This document shows, one piece after another, positions 9,108 to 19,300 of a stretch of DNA of 64,000 nt; within the stretch, counting starts at the first letter, position 1; every line of letters starts with the position of its first letter. Source of the DNA: Vibrio sp. Isolate34 (GTDB lineage Bacteria > Pseudomonadota > Gammaproteobacteria > Enterobacterales > Vibrionaceae); assembly GCF_022397915.1 (NCBI RefSeq), contig NZ_JAKEUO010000006.1:4192-68191 (forward strand), in the 5' to 3' direction. The position numbers and the translations under genes are program-made. The notes under the pieces were generated by a model. That model saw nothing but the letters and a program-made list of their open reading frames with translations. It had not been told where the DNA came from and did no database searches.

Positions 9108-9210
9108 TACCTGTATGTACGTAAATAAAAAAAGTGCGTCATTCTAGTCAATATAGGCTTTGTGCTCAACAACTGCTGTAATAAATCGTATTGATAGTTT
9201 TAATCAGCGT

Positions 9211-10371
9211 CTAGTTGTTTGATTTATCGACAATAGTTGCAGTATTTCTAACAAGATTTTGCTTGCTCGTTTCTAACCAATCATGGATAACTTGCAGAGC
9301 AGATTCAGACGGCGGTGCATTTCTTTTGCCACAGATTTGGTCAATTTCAAACGGAAATACTTTGCTCGGCACACGGCGCAAGCCTATGGTCAAACGCTGA
9401 GGTTTCAATACTCTAAACACCACATAACGGTCGCTCATGATTCGATTATGGTACACCCCTATACAGTGTTTTTGCTCGATGCCCTCTTTCTCGAGGTCGT
9501 AGTAATCGGTAATTGGGTGGATGTTGTCATTACCAAGCAGAGGCACAGGATAAGGAATATCCATGTCTACTGGGCGACTGCCTTCTAAACGACGCAGTTG
9601 ACGCTGTTCCGCCCAACGGTCATGCAGTTGCTCAAACATCGCGAACGAGTTTTGACTGGTAATCGAGCGCAGCGGATCATCGATTTCTAAATCCTGCCCT
9701 AACAAAATTGCATCTTGGAACATCGCCATCTTCGATGGAGCATTGAGCCTGCCCTCTTCAACCATCGCAATACCGAGTCGACTGCCTGTCAAAAATGGGG
9801 GCACTTGGTCTAAACGCAGCGCTGTGTAGCCAACCTTTGAGTAGTGCTTAAACTTAAGAACGCGTCTCTGTAATGGCTCGAGAATTCGAACAATGTGATC
9901 GAGCTCATCACCAACGTTGTAGTGTAGCTCTAGCTTATCGATAAATTTCAGCGTCGCTTTACTGCTGTCTAAGCCCAACTTGGCTAAGATCTTCTTTTGT
10001 CCTAAACGGCTGAGCTCTAGCGCCTTTTGGTTATCAACACTGTATTTCATGCAAATCAGCGCCAAGATAACCGGCCTTAATTCAAGCAGTTGCGCCGCTT
10101 CATAGGTGTTCGCAGCCAACCATAGCATTTGATACTGATACTCGGGAAAGTCATCAGTGATTTCACGATAACGAGCAGGCAAGGATTCTAACCAGCGACC
10201 ATTAACATCAAACTGCTCCACAAGATTGAGACTTAACCCAATGCCACCATCGAGCGGGCGTCTACCATCTTCAAACACATGAAAGCCCACGAGCTTTTGC
10301 GACCAATCACTGATCTCAATATCGTAATCAAAGCCGAGTGTTCGAGTGGGAATGGTAAGTAATGCTGTCAT
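9211..10371 (-). CDS. PcfJ-like domain protein, chromosomal
   Basis: A 386-aa soluble protein. The C-terminal third (about residues 290-365) carries a pattern like PcfJ-like proteins (PF14284): EQKHCIGVYHNRIMSDRYVVFRV, then RLTIGLRR and FEIDQICGKRNAPPSESAL. PcfJ was first seen on conjugative plasmids, but no plasmid or transfer gene is near. The N-terminal 280 residues look mostly helical, with no recognised domain. It is monocistronic, divergent from the universal stress gene. The molecular role is unknown. Family assignment is by motif impression only. Confidence 0.6.
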   Translation of the reverse strand: MTALLTIPTRTLGFDYDIEISDWSQKLVGFHVFEDGRRPLDGGIGLSLNLVEQFDVNGRWLESLPARYREITDDFPEYQYQMLWLAANTYEAAQLLELRPVILALICMKYSVDNQKALELSRLGQKKILAKLGLDSSKATLKFIDKLELHYNVGDELDHIVRILEPLQRRVLKFKHYSKVGYTALRLDQVPPFLTGSRLGIAMVEEGRLNAPSKMAMFQDAILLGQDLEIDDPLRSITSQNSFAMFEQLHDRWAEQRQLRRLEGSRPVDMDIPYPVPLLGNDNIHPITDYYDLEKEGIEQKHCIGVYHNRIMSDRYVVFRVLKPQRLTIGLRRVPSKVFPFEIDQICGKRNAPPSESALQVIHDWLETSKQNLVRNTATIVDKSNN

Positions 10372-10606
10372 TGATGCCTCTTCGTTAATGGCGCGTTGAA
10401 CTGTCGAGCCTGTCTCCTAGCATAAGCTAACGCTCTCACCACTATAACAACCTTTTGTAAATTTCTTATCAATCAAAGCGATATAAATACGAGGGTACTT
10501 AGAAGATCTTTGAATGATGATTTTGCGCAATATGAGACATCTTCGATATCATTTGCGCCAACAAAAACTATGCTTAATACATAACCCACAATAAAAGGCT
10601 TAAATT

Positions 10607-11029
10607 ATGGAATACCGACATATTCTAGTCGCCGTTGAACTATCTGAAGACACCAAAGTACTTATTGATAGAGCGGCTTTCTTCGCCGATAAACTCGATG
10701 CGAGTATTTCGTTTGTTTATATCGACGGTACTCATGGTGAAATTTATCCTGAACTCGTTGATATTCAAGAAAACGACGGTGATTTACCCATCAATGAAGA
10801 TGCAGTTAATCATCTGAAAGAGTTTGAGGCTTATGCAAAGCACCCTATCAAGCATATCTTCGTGGGTACCGGCGATTTGAACGATAAACTCAAAAATACC
10901 ATCGAAGCAAACAACGTCGACCTATTGATGTGTGGTCACCACCATGATTTTTGGCATAAGCTTATTTCCCATTCGAAACAGATCATCGACACCTCTCCTA
11001 TCGATATTCTAGTCGTTCCTATGGAATAG
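10607..11029 (+). CDS. Universal stress protein (UspA family)
   Basis: A 140-aa UspA-type protein opening YRHILVAVELSEDTKVLIDRAAFFADKL and ending DLLMCGHHHDFWHKLISHSKQIIDTSPIDILVVPM. The UspA subfamily lacks the ATP-binding G-x2-G-x9-G-S/T loop, and the loop here (GHHHDFWHKLISHSKQ) also lacks it. The protein is probably a small dimeric stress factor. AAAAGG precedes the ATG by eight bases. It sits 195 bp before the cryptochrome operon on the same strand and may or may not be co-transcribed. Confidence 0.88.
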   Translation: MEYRHILVAVELSEDTKVLIDRAAFFADKLDASISFVYIDGTHGEIYPELVDIQENDGDLPINEDAVNHLKEFEAYAKHPIKHIFVGTGDLNDKLKNTIEANNVDLLMCGHHHDFWHKLISHSKQIIDTSPIDILVVPME

Positions 11030-11223
11030 AGGCTTTAACACAACTCCTATAAACATCCTGTCTTGCCAACCTCTATCGGTATTATTGGTTGGCTTATCCT
11101 ACCCCTATTAAATCACCTTCTTAAACCCAATCTAACTGTCATTCAATCGCTGAAATCATTTGTGATCTTGTTAGCCTATCAACTCGTAAGCGTCTAATAA
11201 TTAAAAAATAACGAGTGTAAGCA

Positions 11224-12585
11224 ATGAAAAAGATTGGCCTCTATCTGTTTACAAATGACTTAAGAATCAATGACAACCTTTTGCTACATCATGCCACGCA
11301 GAGTGTCGATGAACTCATCTGCGTGATTGTAGAACCAACTTTATCTCAATTCTCCGCAGACTTCGCCCAAGAGCTTGAATACGGTTCCCATCGTCGTGAT
11401 TTCGTATCACAATCCATAGTCACTCTTGCAACGAATTTAGAAGGCCTTGGGCAGAAACTCATTCTTTTAAGTCAGAACCAACTGGAGCCTAATACAACCA
11501 TTCAAACACTCAGTCGTGTTATTGCTTCACAAAACGTCACACACTTTTTCGCAAGCGCACACTGTGGTTACGACGAACGATCTTTAACGAACGAATTGTT
11601 AGACAAACACCCAAATTTGATATCGAGTTTGTCGCACCAATCCACCTTGTTTGAGCAAGATGAACTGCCGTTTGAGTTATCAAAACTTCCACGTTCGTTT
11701 ACCAAATTCAGAATGCAAGTTGAGCACATAGACATTGATATTGGCGAAACGATCATTTCCCATCTTCCACCAGCTCCAGCATCTCTATCTGAGGAGTCTG
11801 AGGTTTTGACTGAGAGTCCGCTCTCTACGCTATATGTGGGTGGCGAAACAGCAGGTTTGGCGCATTTAAAACACTACTTTTCACAAAGCTATGCTCGCTC
11901 TTACAAACAGACCCGGAATGCGTTTGATGGCATTGAAAACTCAACCAAATTCTCGTCTTGGTTAGCACTTGGCTGTGTTTCGCCGAAAACAATCTATCGC
12001 CACTTAAAGCAGTTTGAAGCGCAACATGGAGCAAACGACTCAACTTATTGGATCTACTTTGAGTTGTTATGGCGCGAGTTCTTCTATTGGAAGGGCTTAT
12101 CGCTCGGCTCGTCACTGTTTGGTACAAGCAATGAACTCGATAATCAAAACACCTCAACAACATCTAACCTCTGTTTCGCTAAATGGAAAAGTGGCAACAC
12201 CAACTACCCAATTGTCGATGCCTGTATGCGCCAGCTTAATGCCACAGGTTATATGTCTAACCGAGGAAGACAGCTTGTCGCAAGCTGTTTGATTTATGAA
12301 TTAGGGATCGATTGGCGACATGGTGCGGCTTACTTTGAGAGTCAACTCATCGACTATGATGTGGCATCAAACTGGGGTAACTGGGCATATATCGCGGGAG
12401 CGCTCAACTCTCAAGCAAACAGTCAGGACAACAAGCAAGACAGTGCCAATCAAACGCAACCTAAATCACGTCATTTCGACTTAGTTAAACAGATAGAGAT
12501 GTATGACCCGAACCATACATTTATCAATAAATGGCAAGCCAAAGATGATACTTCGGTCTCACTTAGCCTTCAGGAAGTGATATGA
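11224..12585 (+). CDS. DASH-type cryptochrome
   Basis: A 453-aa flavoprotein of the photolyase/cryptochrome superfamily, DASH branch. These proteins bind FAD and a folate antenna and repair cyclobutane dimers, mainly in single-stranded DNA. The N-terminal Rossmann domain starts MKKIGLYLFTNDLRINDN. The FAD domain contains SYKQTRNAFDG, FSSWLALGCVSPKTIY, WREFFYWKG, GYMSNRGRQLVASCL and YDVASNWGNWAYIAG, all strong family signatures. The stop overlaps the next gene by four bases (ATGA), so it is translationally coupled to a second photolyase. A light-induced operon is likely but no regulator is nearby. Confidence 0.93.
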   Translation: MKKIGLYLFTNDLRINDNLLLHHATQSVDELICVIVEPTLSQFSADFAQELEYGSHRRDFVSQSIVTLATNLEGLGQKLILLSQNQLEPNTTIQTLSRVIASQNVTHFFASAHCGYDERSLTNELLDKHPNLISSLSHQSTLFEQDELPFELSKLPRSFTKFRMQVEHIDIDIGETIISHLPPAPASLSEESEVLTESPLSTLYVGGETAGLAHLKHYFSQSYARSYKQTRNAFDGIENSTKFSSWLALGCVSPKTIYRHLKQFEAQHGANDSTYWIYFELLWREFFYWKGLSLGSSLFGTSNELDNQNTSTTSNLCFAKWKSGNTNYPIVDACMRQLNATGYMSNRGRQLVASCLIYELGIDWRHGAAYFESQLIDYDVASNWGNWAYIAGALNSQANSQDNKQDSANQTQPKSRHFDLVKQIEMYDPNHTFINKWQAKDDTSVSLSLQEVI

Positions 12586-14141
12586 AATACAAAACCGTGC
12601 GCCTTATTTTGGGTGACCAACTCAACATCGAGCACTCTTGGTATGCTCAAGTTAACGATGACGTTATCTACATAGTTGCAGAGCTCAAACAAGAAACCGA
12701 CTACGTCGCGTCACACGTACAGAAAGTCGCTGCGTTCTTCTCTGCTATGGGCTACTTCGCTGAAGAACTGACACAGCGTGGTCATCAAGTGTTACATCTA
12801 ACCTTGGATGACACGGCACAATTCAACAACCTCGATGCATTGCTACAGCACTACACACATGAGTTTGACGCTGAAAAGTTCGAATACCAAAGGCCCGACG
12901 AATACCGCCTATTACAACAGTTGAACCAGCTAAAACTAACCAAAGCGATCAAAGGTTGCTGCGATACAGAGCACTTCCTGTTCCCATTTGACGAAATTGA
13001 ACAGCAGTTTCCTAAAGACAAACACATCATGATGGAACACTTCTATCGTCGAATGAGAAAGCGTTTCAACATTCTATTAGAAGACGGAAAGCCGGTCGGT
13101 GGTAAATGGAACTACGACGCAAACAACCGTAAGAAGCTTAAGAAGCAAGACATTGAAAACCTCCCCCAGCCTTTGATGTTTGCTAACGATATCTCCTCTA
13201 TCTTAGAAAGGATCGAACGCCATCAAGTAGAAACCATAGGACAAGTGGGTAACCAGTTATTATGGCCGGTCAATCGGGCGCAAAGCTTGTCTCTACTTGC
13301 CCACTTCTGCCAAGTTTGTTTGCCGCTATTTGGACACTTTCAAGATGCGATGACCACAGAACACGACTCGAAATGGAGTTTGTATCACAGCCGCATTTCG
13401 TTCTCGTTGAACAGCAAACTTCTTAGCCCCAAAGAAGTCATCGATGCGGCGCTCTCCGCCTACCAAGCATCTTCCAAGGTAAACGCTACAACTATCGATA
13501 TTGCACAAGTCGAAGGCTTCGTGCGTCAAATTCTGGGGTGGCGTGAATACATACGTGCGGTGTATTGGGCGAACATGCCTGCGTACGCCAACAAAAACCA
13601 CTATGCCGCCGACCGCCAATTACCGCATTACTTTTGGGATGGTCAAACCAAAATGAACTGCATGAAGCACGCGATTGGTCAGTCATTAGAGTTTGCTTAC
13701 GCGCATCATATTCAAAGGCTCATGGTCACTGGCAACTTCTGCTTAATCACGGGGATTGCGCCCGACCAAGTCGACAGTTGGTACCTTGGCATTTACGTTG
13801 ACGCGATTGAATGGGTCGAAATGCCAAATACGCGAGGTATGGCACTGTTTGCCGATGGCGGGATCGTAGGAACCAAACCATACTCTGCCAGCGGTTCGTA
13901 CATTAATCGCATGAGTGACTACTGCAAAGGCTGTCATTATCAAATTAAAGAACGCAGTGGTGAAAACTCGTGTCCATTCAATAGCTTGTACTGGCGTTTT
14001 ATGAATCAACACCGTGAAGCATTAAATCGTAACCCACGAATGGGGATGCTGTATCGCTCTTGGGACAACATGGATGAACAAGACCAGCAAGCAATACTCG
14101 ATACCGCAGAACAACGCCTGACTAACTTGGAGGACTTATAA
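12582..14141 (+). CDS. Iron-sulfur bacterial (6-4) photolyase/cryptochrome (FeS-BCP)
   Basis: A 519-aa member of the prokaryotic (6-4) photolyase group, of which Agrobacterium PhrB is the characterised example. These repair (6-4) photoproducts with FAD, a lumazine antenna and a [4Fe-4S] cluster. The four cluster cysteines are present as Cys360, Cys448, Cys451 and Cys464, with the same spacing as PhrB Cys350/438/441/454. The opening VRLILGDQLNIEHSW and the core GWREYIRAVYW and GNFCLITGIAPDQVDSWYLGIYVDAIEWV fit the family. It lies between the DASH cryptochrome and an SDR gene with overlapping ends, forming one photorepair operon. Confidence 0.93.
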   Translation: MKYKTVRLILGDQLNIEHSWYAQVNDDVIYIVAELKQETDYVASHVQKVAAFFSAMGYFAEELTQRGHQVLHLTLDDTAQFNNLDALLQHYTHEFDAEKFEYQRPDEYRLLQQLNQLKLTKAIKGCCDTEHFLFPFDEIEQQFPKDKHIMMEHFYRRMRKRFNILLEDGKPVGGKWNYDANNRKKLKKQDIENLPQPLMFANDISSILERIERHQVETIGQVGNQLLWPVNRAQSLSLLAHFCQVCLPLFGHFQDAMTTEHDSKWSLYHSRISFSLNSKLLSPKEVIDAALSAYQASSKVNATTIDIAQVEGFVRQILGWREYIRAVYWANMPAYANKNHYAADRQLPHYFWDGQTKMNCMKHAIGQSLEFAYAHHIQRLMVTGNFCLITGIAPDQVDSWYLGIYVDAIEWVEMPNTRGMALFADGGIVGTKPYSASGSYINRMSDYCKGCHYQIKERSGENSCPFNSLYWRFMNQHREALNRNPRMGMLYRSWDNMDEQDQQAILDTAEQRLTNLEDL

Positions 14142-14881
14142 TGGTGGAGCAACTCAGATTACACATATTGGTTATTGGTGGTAACGGCGGCATCGGTTTT
14201 GCCGTGGTTAAGCACCTATTGTCTGAGCTGTCTCGCTTTGATTTTCTCGATGTGCATGTCGACGCCACTTATCACTCGCAACAACCTGAACTAGAAGATC
14301 ACCGTTTACATTGGCACCAAGTCGATGCGACTAGCGAAGTCGATATAAAAGAGCTCAGCACTCAATTTGAAAGATTAGATTGGTTAATTAACTGCGTCGG
14401 TATGCTGCATACGCCAGACTTAGGGCCAGAAAAGAATCTATCGTCTATCGACCCAGATTTCTTTCTGAAAAACATCTCCGTCAATACCCTACCTAGCTTG
14501 CTATTGGCTAAGCACTTCACTCCAATCCTTAAAGCCAGCGACAATCCAAAATTTGCTGTGGTATCAGCTAAAGTAGGCAGCATTTCAGATAACAGGTTAG
14601 GCGGTTGGTACAGCTATCGTTCATCCAAAGCGGCACTGAACATGTTCATAAAAACCATGTCAATTGAATGGCAACGAACACTCAAAAAAGGCACGGTGTT
14701 AGCGCTGCACCCTGGTACAACTGACACCGCTCTATCGAAGCCTTTTCAAAATAATGTGCCTCAAGGAAAGCTGTTTGAATCGAGTTATGTCGCCCATCAA
14801 TTGGTCGATATCATCCGCACTGCGACACCAGAACAAAGCGGGCACTTTTTCGCATACGATGGTGAGCAACTGACTTGGTAA
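14141..14881 (+). CDS. Short-chain dehydrogenase/reductase (C-factor-like)
   Basis: A 246-aa SDR enzyme with the nucleotide-binding motif VIGGNGGIG at the N-terminus, the NCVG segment after strand 4, and the catalytic Y-x3-K as YRSSKAAL. It resembles C-factor-like SDRs often found beside cryptochromes in marine bacteria. The TAATG overlap with the photolyase gene shows it belongs to the operon. The substrate is unknown. A bidirectional terminator follows at once. Confidence 0.87.
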   Translation: MVEQLRLHILVIGGNGGIGFAVVKHLLSELSRFDFLDVHVDATYHSQQPELEDHRLHWHQVDATSEVDIKELSTQFERLDWLINCVGMLHTPDLGPEKNLSSIDPDFFLKNISVNTLPSLLLAKHFTPILKASDNPKFAVVSAKVGSISDNRLGGWYSYRSSKAALNMFIKTMSIEWQRTLKKGTVLALHPGTTDTALSKPFQNNVPQGKLFESSYVAHQLVDIIRTATPEQSGHFFAYDGEQLTW

Positions 14882-14896
14882 TGACGAATAAAAGAA

Positions 14897-14926
14897 AACC
14901 CAACAGAGCAGTTGTTCTGTTGGGTT
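14897..14926. terminator. Bidirectional terminator between the photolyase operon and the RIO kinase gene
   Basis: AACCCAACAGA pairs perfectly with TCTGTTGGGTT around an 8-base loop. T-rich DNA follows on both strands, most clearly on the minus strand. It serves two convergent genes. Confidence 0.85.
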
Positions 14927-14973
14927 AATTCGTTTTAGAAAGAGATGGTTCGAAACAAAGAATAGCGAAAGGC

Positions 14974-15861
14974 TTAAGATTCAGCCCAATTAAACTTGCT
15001 CTCGTCCACTCCGTCTTTCTCTTCCTTAGCACGTTCACGTCGATGTTGCTCTTCAATTCTGGCCGCGTCTATCTCATGCATAATCGCGTCGATGTCTGCC
15101 AAAGCATCACTTTCTGTAAACTCGCCAGTTAACTTGCTGTCTGGCTTAAGGTCGCCTTTTTCGTAGAGCGCCCACATTTCCTTGGCGTACTCAGTTTGTG
15201 CCAACTCAGGTGCAAACTGTGCGTAATAATCACGAATGTTATTGATATCACGAGTCAGCATCCACTCGGCATTGTTATTCGCCGAAGCATCGACCGCTTG
15301 TGGTAAATCGATAATCACTGGGCCGTATTCATCAACCAAGACGTTGAATTCAGACAAGTCGCCATGGATCAAACCGACACACAGCATCTTAACCACGTAG
15401 GTCATCATCACTGCGTGATCTTCAATAGCTTGCTCATGTGACATCACCACATCGTTCAGTCTTGGAGCAACGTAACCTTCGTCGTCCGTAACCAGCTCCA
15501 TCAGTAACACACCGTCAAAACAACCATATGGAACAGGCACACGAACGCCCGCTTCGGCTAGCTTATACAGAGCATCCACTTCTGCGCTTTGCCACACCTT
15601 CTCTTGTTGCTCGCGACCAAAACCAGAGCCCTTTTCCATCGCTCTCGCTCGGCGGCTATTACGCACCTTTCGGCCTTCTCGGTATGCAGTCGCCTTTTTA
15701 AAGCTACGCTGGCTAATTTCCTTATATACCTTGGCACAACGGATCGTATCGCCGCAGCGCACAATGTACACCGATGCTTCTTTGCCACTCATAAGTTGGC
15801 TTGTCACCTCGTCGACTAAACCATCGTCAACTAAAGGTTGTATTCTTTTAGGTATCTTCAT
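14974..15861 (-). CDS. RIO1-family serine kinase (PA4780-like)
   Basis: A 295-aa atypical protein kinase. A winged-helix-like N-terminus precedes the RIO kinase domain, with GKEASVYIVRCGDTIRCAKVYK (nucleotide-binding loop and Lys), the catalytic loop LIHGDLSEFNVLV and the metal-binding loop VIIDLPQAVD. The C-terminal tail is charged (RIEEQHRRERAKEEKDG). I chose the second Met (MKIPKR), preceded by AAAGG, rather than the ATG five codons earlier. Bacterial RIO kinases have no settled role. Neighbours give no clue except the small DUF2256 gene upstream on the same strand. Confidence 0.88.
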   Translation of the reverse strand: MKIPKRIQPLVDDGLVDEVTSQLMSGKEASVYIVRCGDTIRCAKVYKEISQRSFKKATAYREGRKVRNSRRARAMEKGSGFGREQQEKVWQSAEVDALYKLAEAGVRVPVPYGCFDGVLLMELVTDDEGYVAPRLNDVVMSHEQAIEDHAVMMTYVVKMLCVGLIHGDLSEFNVLVDEYGPVIIDLPQAVDASANNNAEWMLTRDINNIRDYYAQFAPELAQTEYAKEMWALYEKGDLKPDSKLTGEFTESDALADIDAIMHEIDAARIEEQHRRERAKEEKDGVDESKFNWAES

Positions 15862-15994
15862 GCCGCCTTTATACATTACTTATCTTACAGATAGAAATAT
15901 AAACTTAAGAAATGAAGGGATAAGCGATTAAAGACTTTTTAAATGAAACAGAAACGAAAGGAGATCTTCAGTTTGGTGTTACGAAAGTTGGATT

Positions 15995-16153
15995 CTATGC
16001 GGAAGGATCTGGTGAAGGCTTAGGTTTGTGACGACGACACCGTTCAGAGCAATAGATGACTTCATCCCAGCAGCGCTGCCACTTTTTACGCCACGAGAAA
16101 GGTTTGTTGCAAACGGGACATGTCTTGGTTGGGAGGTGTTGTTTCTTATGCAT
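15995..16153 (-). CDS. DUF2256 zinc-ribbon protein, 52 aa
   Basis: A very short protein beginning MHKKQHLPTKTCPVC and ending KPSPDPSA. Cys12, Cys15, Cys35 and Cys39 (CPVC and YCSERC), with FSWRKKWQRCWDEVIYC between, are the DUF2256 signature. This family is often found next to or fused with cryptochrome-linked genes. Here it sits about 1.1 kb beyond the cryptochrome/photolyase operon on the opposite strand, which fits that association. Zinc binding is inferred from the cysteine spacing. Its role is not established. Confidence 0.85.
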   Translation of the reverse strand: MHKKQHLPTKTCPVCNKPFSWRKKWQRCWDEVIYCSERCRRHKPKPSPDPSA

Positions 16154-16199
16154 ACCCGACTCCTTCTGTGTGAGACACTCTCCACTCTACATGCTAAAC

Positions 16200-16310
16200 A
16201 GCGAGATTCCCTATTGCACTCGTTCAGACTGTTGGGAGTGACGACAGAGTGATTGATGACAATTCCCGACTCTTTCATCCTCGAGAAGGAGGAACGACTG
16301 AGTCGGGGAT
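16200..16310 (+). repeat. Palindromic intergenic repeat element
   Basis: The gap between sbcC and the DUF2256 gene holds two linked folded segments. The first (16200-16244) starts AGCGAGATTCCCTA and ends GGGAGTGACGA. The second (16262-16310) is a long hairpin with ATTCCCGACTC against GAGTCGGGGAT and inner complementary arms. There is no U-run. The first segment matches another copy at 44561-44606 on the other strand, so this looks like a dispersed REP- or MITE-like repeat. Confidence 0.6.
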
Positions 16311-16385
16311 CTGCTTTTACCACAACTGAATCCATTTCGGTTCAACTGGCTATGCTTCCAATATCAAGCACCAGTCACATGGAAA

Positions 16386-19300
16386 TCACGCGACAACTTT
16401 GTACTGCTTCTCCATCTCACTGACACCAAGACCAGAGTGTTTCGTCACTTTCAATTGAACTGGCACACGCTCTTTTAGTGCTTCAACGTGACTGATGACA
16501 CCAATCATCTTGCCAGACGCATTCAGGTTATCGAGCGCGTTCAGTGCGATGTCTAATGTGTCGCTATCAAGCGTGCCAAAGCCTTCATCCAAGAACAGAG
16601 AATCAATACTGGTTTTGTAACTCACAAGATCAGAAAGTGCTAATGCCAACGCCAAACTCACCAAGAAGCTTTCGCCGCCTGATAGAGTTTTGGTGTCTCG
16701 CATCACATCGCCCTGCCAAGTATCCAATACTTGCAGCTCTAAGCCATCGTCTGCTTTACGTTTTAGCTCATAACGACCGTGCAAACGCTGAAGTTGCTTG
16801 TTCGCCAAATATACCAAGTTTTCCAGAGTCAGCCCCTGTGCAAACTTACGGAATTTGTCGCCATTCTTAGAACCAATTAAAGAGTTCAGACGAGAAATGT
16901 CATCAAACTCAACTTGCTGCTCAGAGATCTGCTTGAACAAGTCTTGTTGGTTACTACGATTCTGACGATCCGTTTCGAGGTTGGCAGAAATCGCACCGAT
17001 CTTCGTCGCATGGCTTTGTTGCGCGTTTTGGCATTCAGTTGTCGCTTCTTCAACTTGCTGTTGATCTAGAGCTTGCCATGCGTGTGCGTTGTCGTGGTTT
17101 TGTAGCTCCACTTGGCTTGCTTTAGCGGTGTTTAACCTTGCTTGCGCACTAACAATCGCTTCATCTAACGACTTCTTAAGGTTTTGCAGTTGAGTTCGAA
17201 CTTCTTCGTCTAACAATGCGGCTTCAAAATCAATTTCAGCTTCGAATGGGCTCGCTTGTAAAGCTTCGATCCAAGCAGTCGTTGCTTGCGTGTGGCTTGA
17301 TTGCTTACTCACTAATTCATCAGAAAAACCAGTGTGTTTGGTTTGCTCGGTTCGATGTTCCAGTTCACAGCGATTGAGAACCAGCTGAGCAGCATCAAAT
17401 GCCGTTACTGCATCCGTCACTTTTTGTTTCATGGCATTACTGGCAATTTGAATATCTTTATCACCAAACAATTGCACCCTTTCCGCACTAATGCGAGCCA
17501 ATTCCGCCGCTAACGATTCGGTCTCTTTTGTCAGCATATCCAGCTCTTGCTGCGCACTGCTTAGCTTGTCATCCAACGTTTTTTGCTCAGCAAATTGAAT
17601 AATCAGTTGCTTCTCTAGTTCGGCGTGTTGCTGCTTGGTTTCCATCCATGTGTTTGATGCTTGGAGCTTTTCAGTGAACCAAGCGTCAATATGTTCAAGT
17701 TCAGGCGCTTGGATAGAAGTTTCAACAATACTCTCTCTTAGCGAGTTCCATTGTTGATCTTTCTGTTGAGCCGTGTGGTTTATCTGTTCGTTTACACTTT
17801 GGTTTTGCTTGTTGATATCAGCTAAGCGTTGCTCGGCCAGTTCTAGGTTTGCTTGCGCTTTTTCTGCCGTCATACTCGCTGATAAACGCTGCTTCTCGGC
17901 TTCAGCAAACAAAGTTTTAGCATCGACGAGTGCTTTTAACTGTTGCAAGGTTTGATTAAGTTGAAGCTCACATTGCTCAACAAACGTCGTCACTGCAGCT
18001 TCATTACCTAAGTCGTTAACCGTTAACAATGCCAACTCTGGAGCTGTGTTAGGGAAATCAGACAAACTCTGTTGAAGCTTGCCAACTATACCTTGCCAGT
18101 TCATTTGAGCTTGTTGAATATCCGCTTGAGCACGTTGAATATCATCGTTAAGCGCCGAAATCATAGGAGCAAGAGAATCCAGCTGCTGACGATGCTCTTG
18201 ACCGTCTTTCTTGATAATTGCTAACTCATGCTTTTCACGCTCTTGTTGAGCAACCAAGTTTGCAATGTCTTGCGATTGCTCAATCGAATGGTCAGTTGAA
18301 CCACACAATGGACACTCAGATCCAGATTCCAGTGCTGCTCGGTATTTCGCCAGCTCTCCCTCTTGCGCAATCAACAAGGTTAGGCGTTCAAGTGATGTCT
18401 CTTTCTCTTTGTAACGCTCAACTAACACTTCGCGTTCTTTCGATAGCTTGTCAGCTTGCTGAGTATTAATTTGATGCGCTTGAGTTTTAGCCCCAAGCTG
18501 TTGCTGGGCGTTTAAAAAATTACGGTTAATTTCCAGTAACGAGTGCGTGTTGCGATTCCAGAACTCCAACAATTCTTTTTGAGTATGTAACACTTGTTCG
18601 CTGGTATTGCCTTGTAAGGCTTCCCATTGCTGCTTGGTAGTGTTTTCTGCCACAACCAATTCGGCTAAGGTTTGATCTTGTGTTGCTTTGGCTTGTTGCG
18701 CACTTTTGATTACCGCTTGCTGAGCATCAAGCGCCGACAAAGCTTGCTTAGCCGAGTTTAACTGCTCTGAATGCTGACGCTCTAAAGCACGAACTTGTTC
18801 GACTTTGGCTTGCCACTGACCTAAGTATTTTTCTAACTGTTGGTCGGCTTGGTGTGTCGTTAAGTAATCAGAGCTGCGCTTTTCTTGTTGTTTCAACTCA
18901 TCAATCTGCTGCGTTAATACAAGCTGATGATTTCGCTGCTGCGAGTGTTGTTCATTGAGTGCATTCACTGATTTAACTGCAGCAGATTGCTTGTCTTTAA
19001 GCACCGCGATTTGGTTATCTAGCGGACGAACCTGTTCAATGATCTTTTCTTGATCTTGTTGTTCGGTTTTTACCTGTTCGACAATGGCACTGCTTTGAGT
19101 CAGCTTAGCTTGTGCGTCTTGTTTCTCCACGTCACGAACCGCCAGTAATTTAGTGCTGTTATTTAGGTTAGCTTGAGTGGTAATAACCTCTTGCTCGCAA
19201 CGCTTTAAATCTTTATGCAGCGGGCGCAGTTTTTCAGCTGGTTCGCTGTTTGCCAGGCGTTCTAACGATGCTTGGTTATCTTGCAAGTCACCCTGTGCAG

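Noticed and set aside
15979..16335. A 118-codon minus-strand frame over the DUF2256 region
   Set aside because: It is in a different frame from the clear 52-aa DUF2256 protein and runs through the palindromic repeat; no family character.
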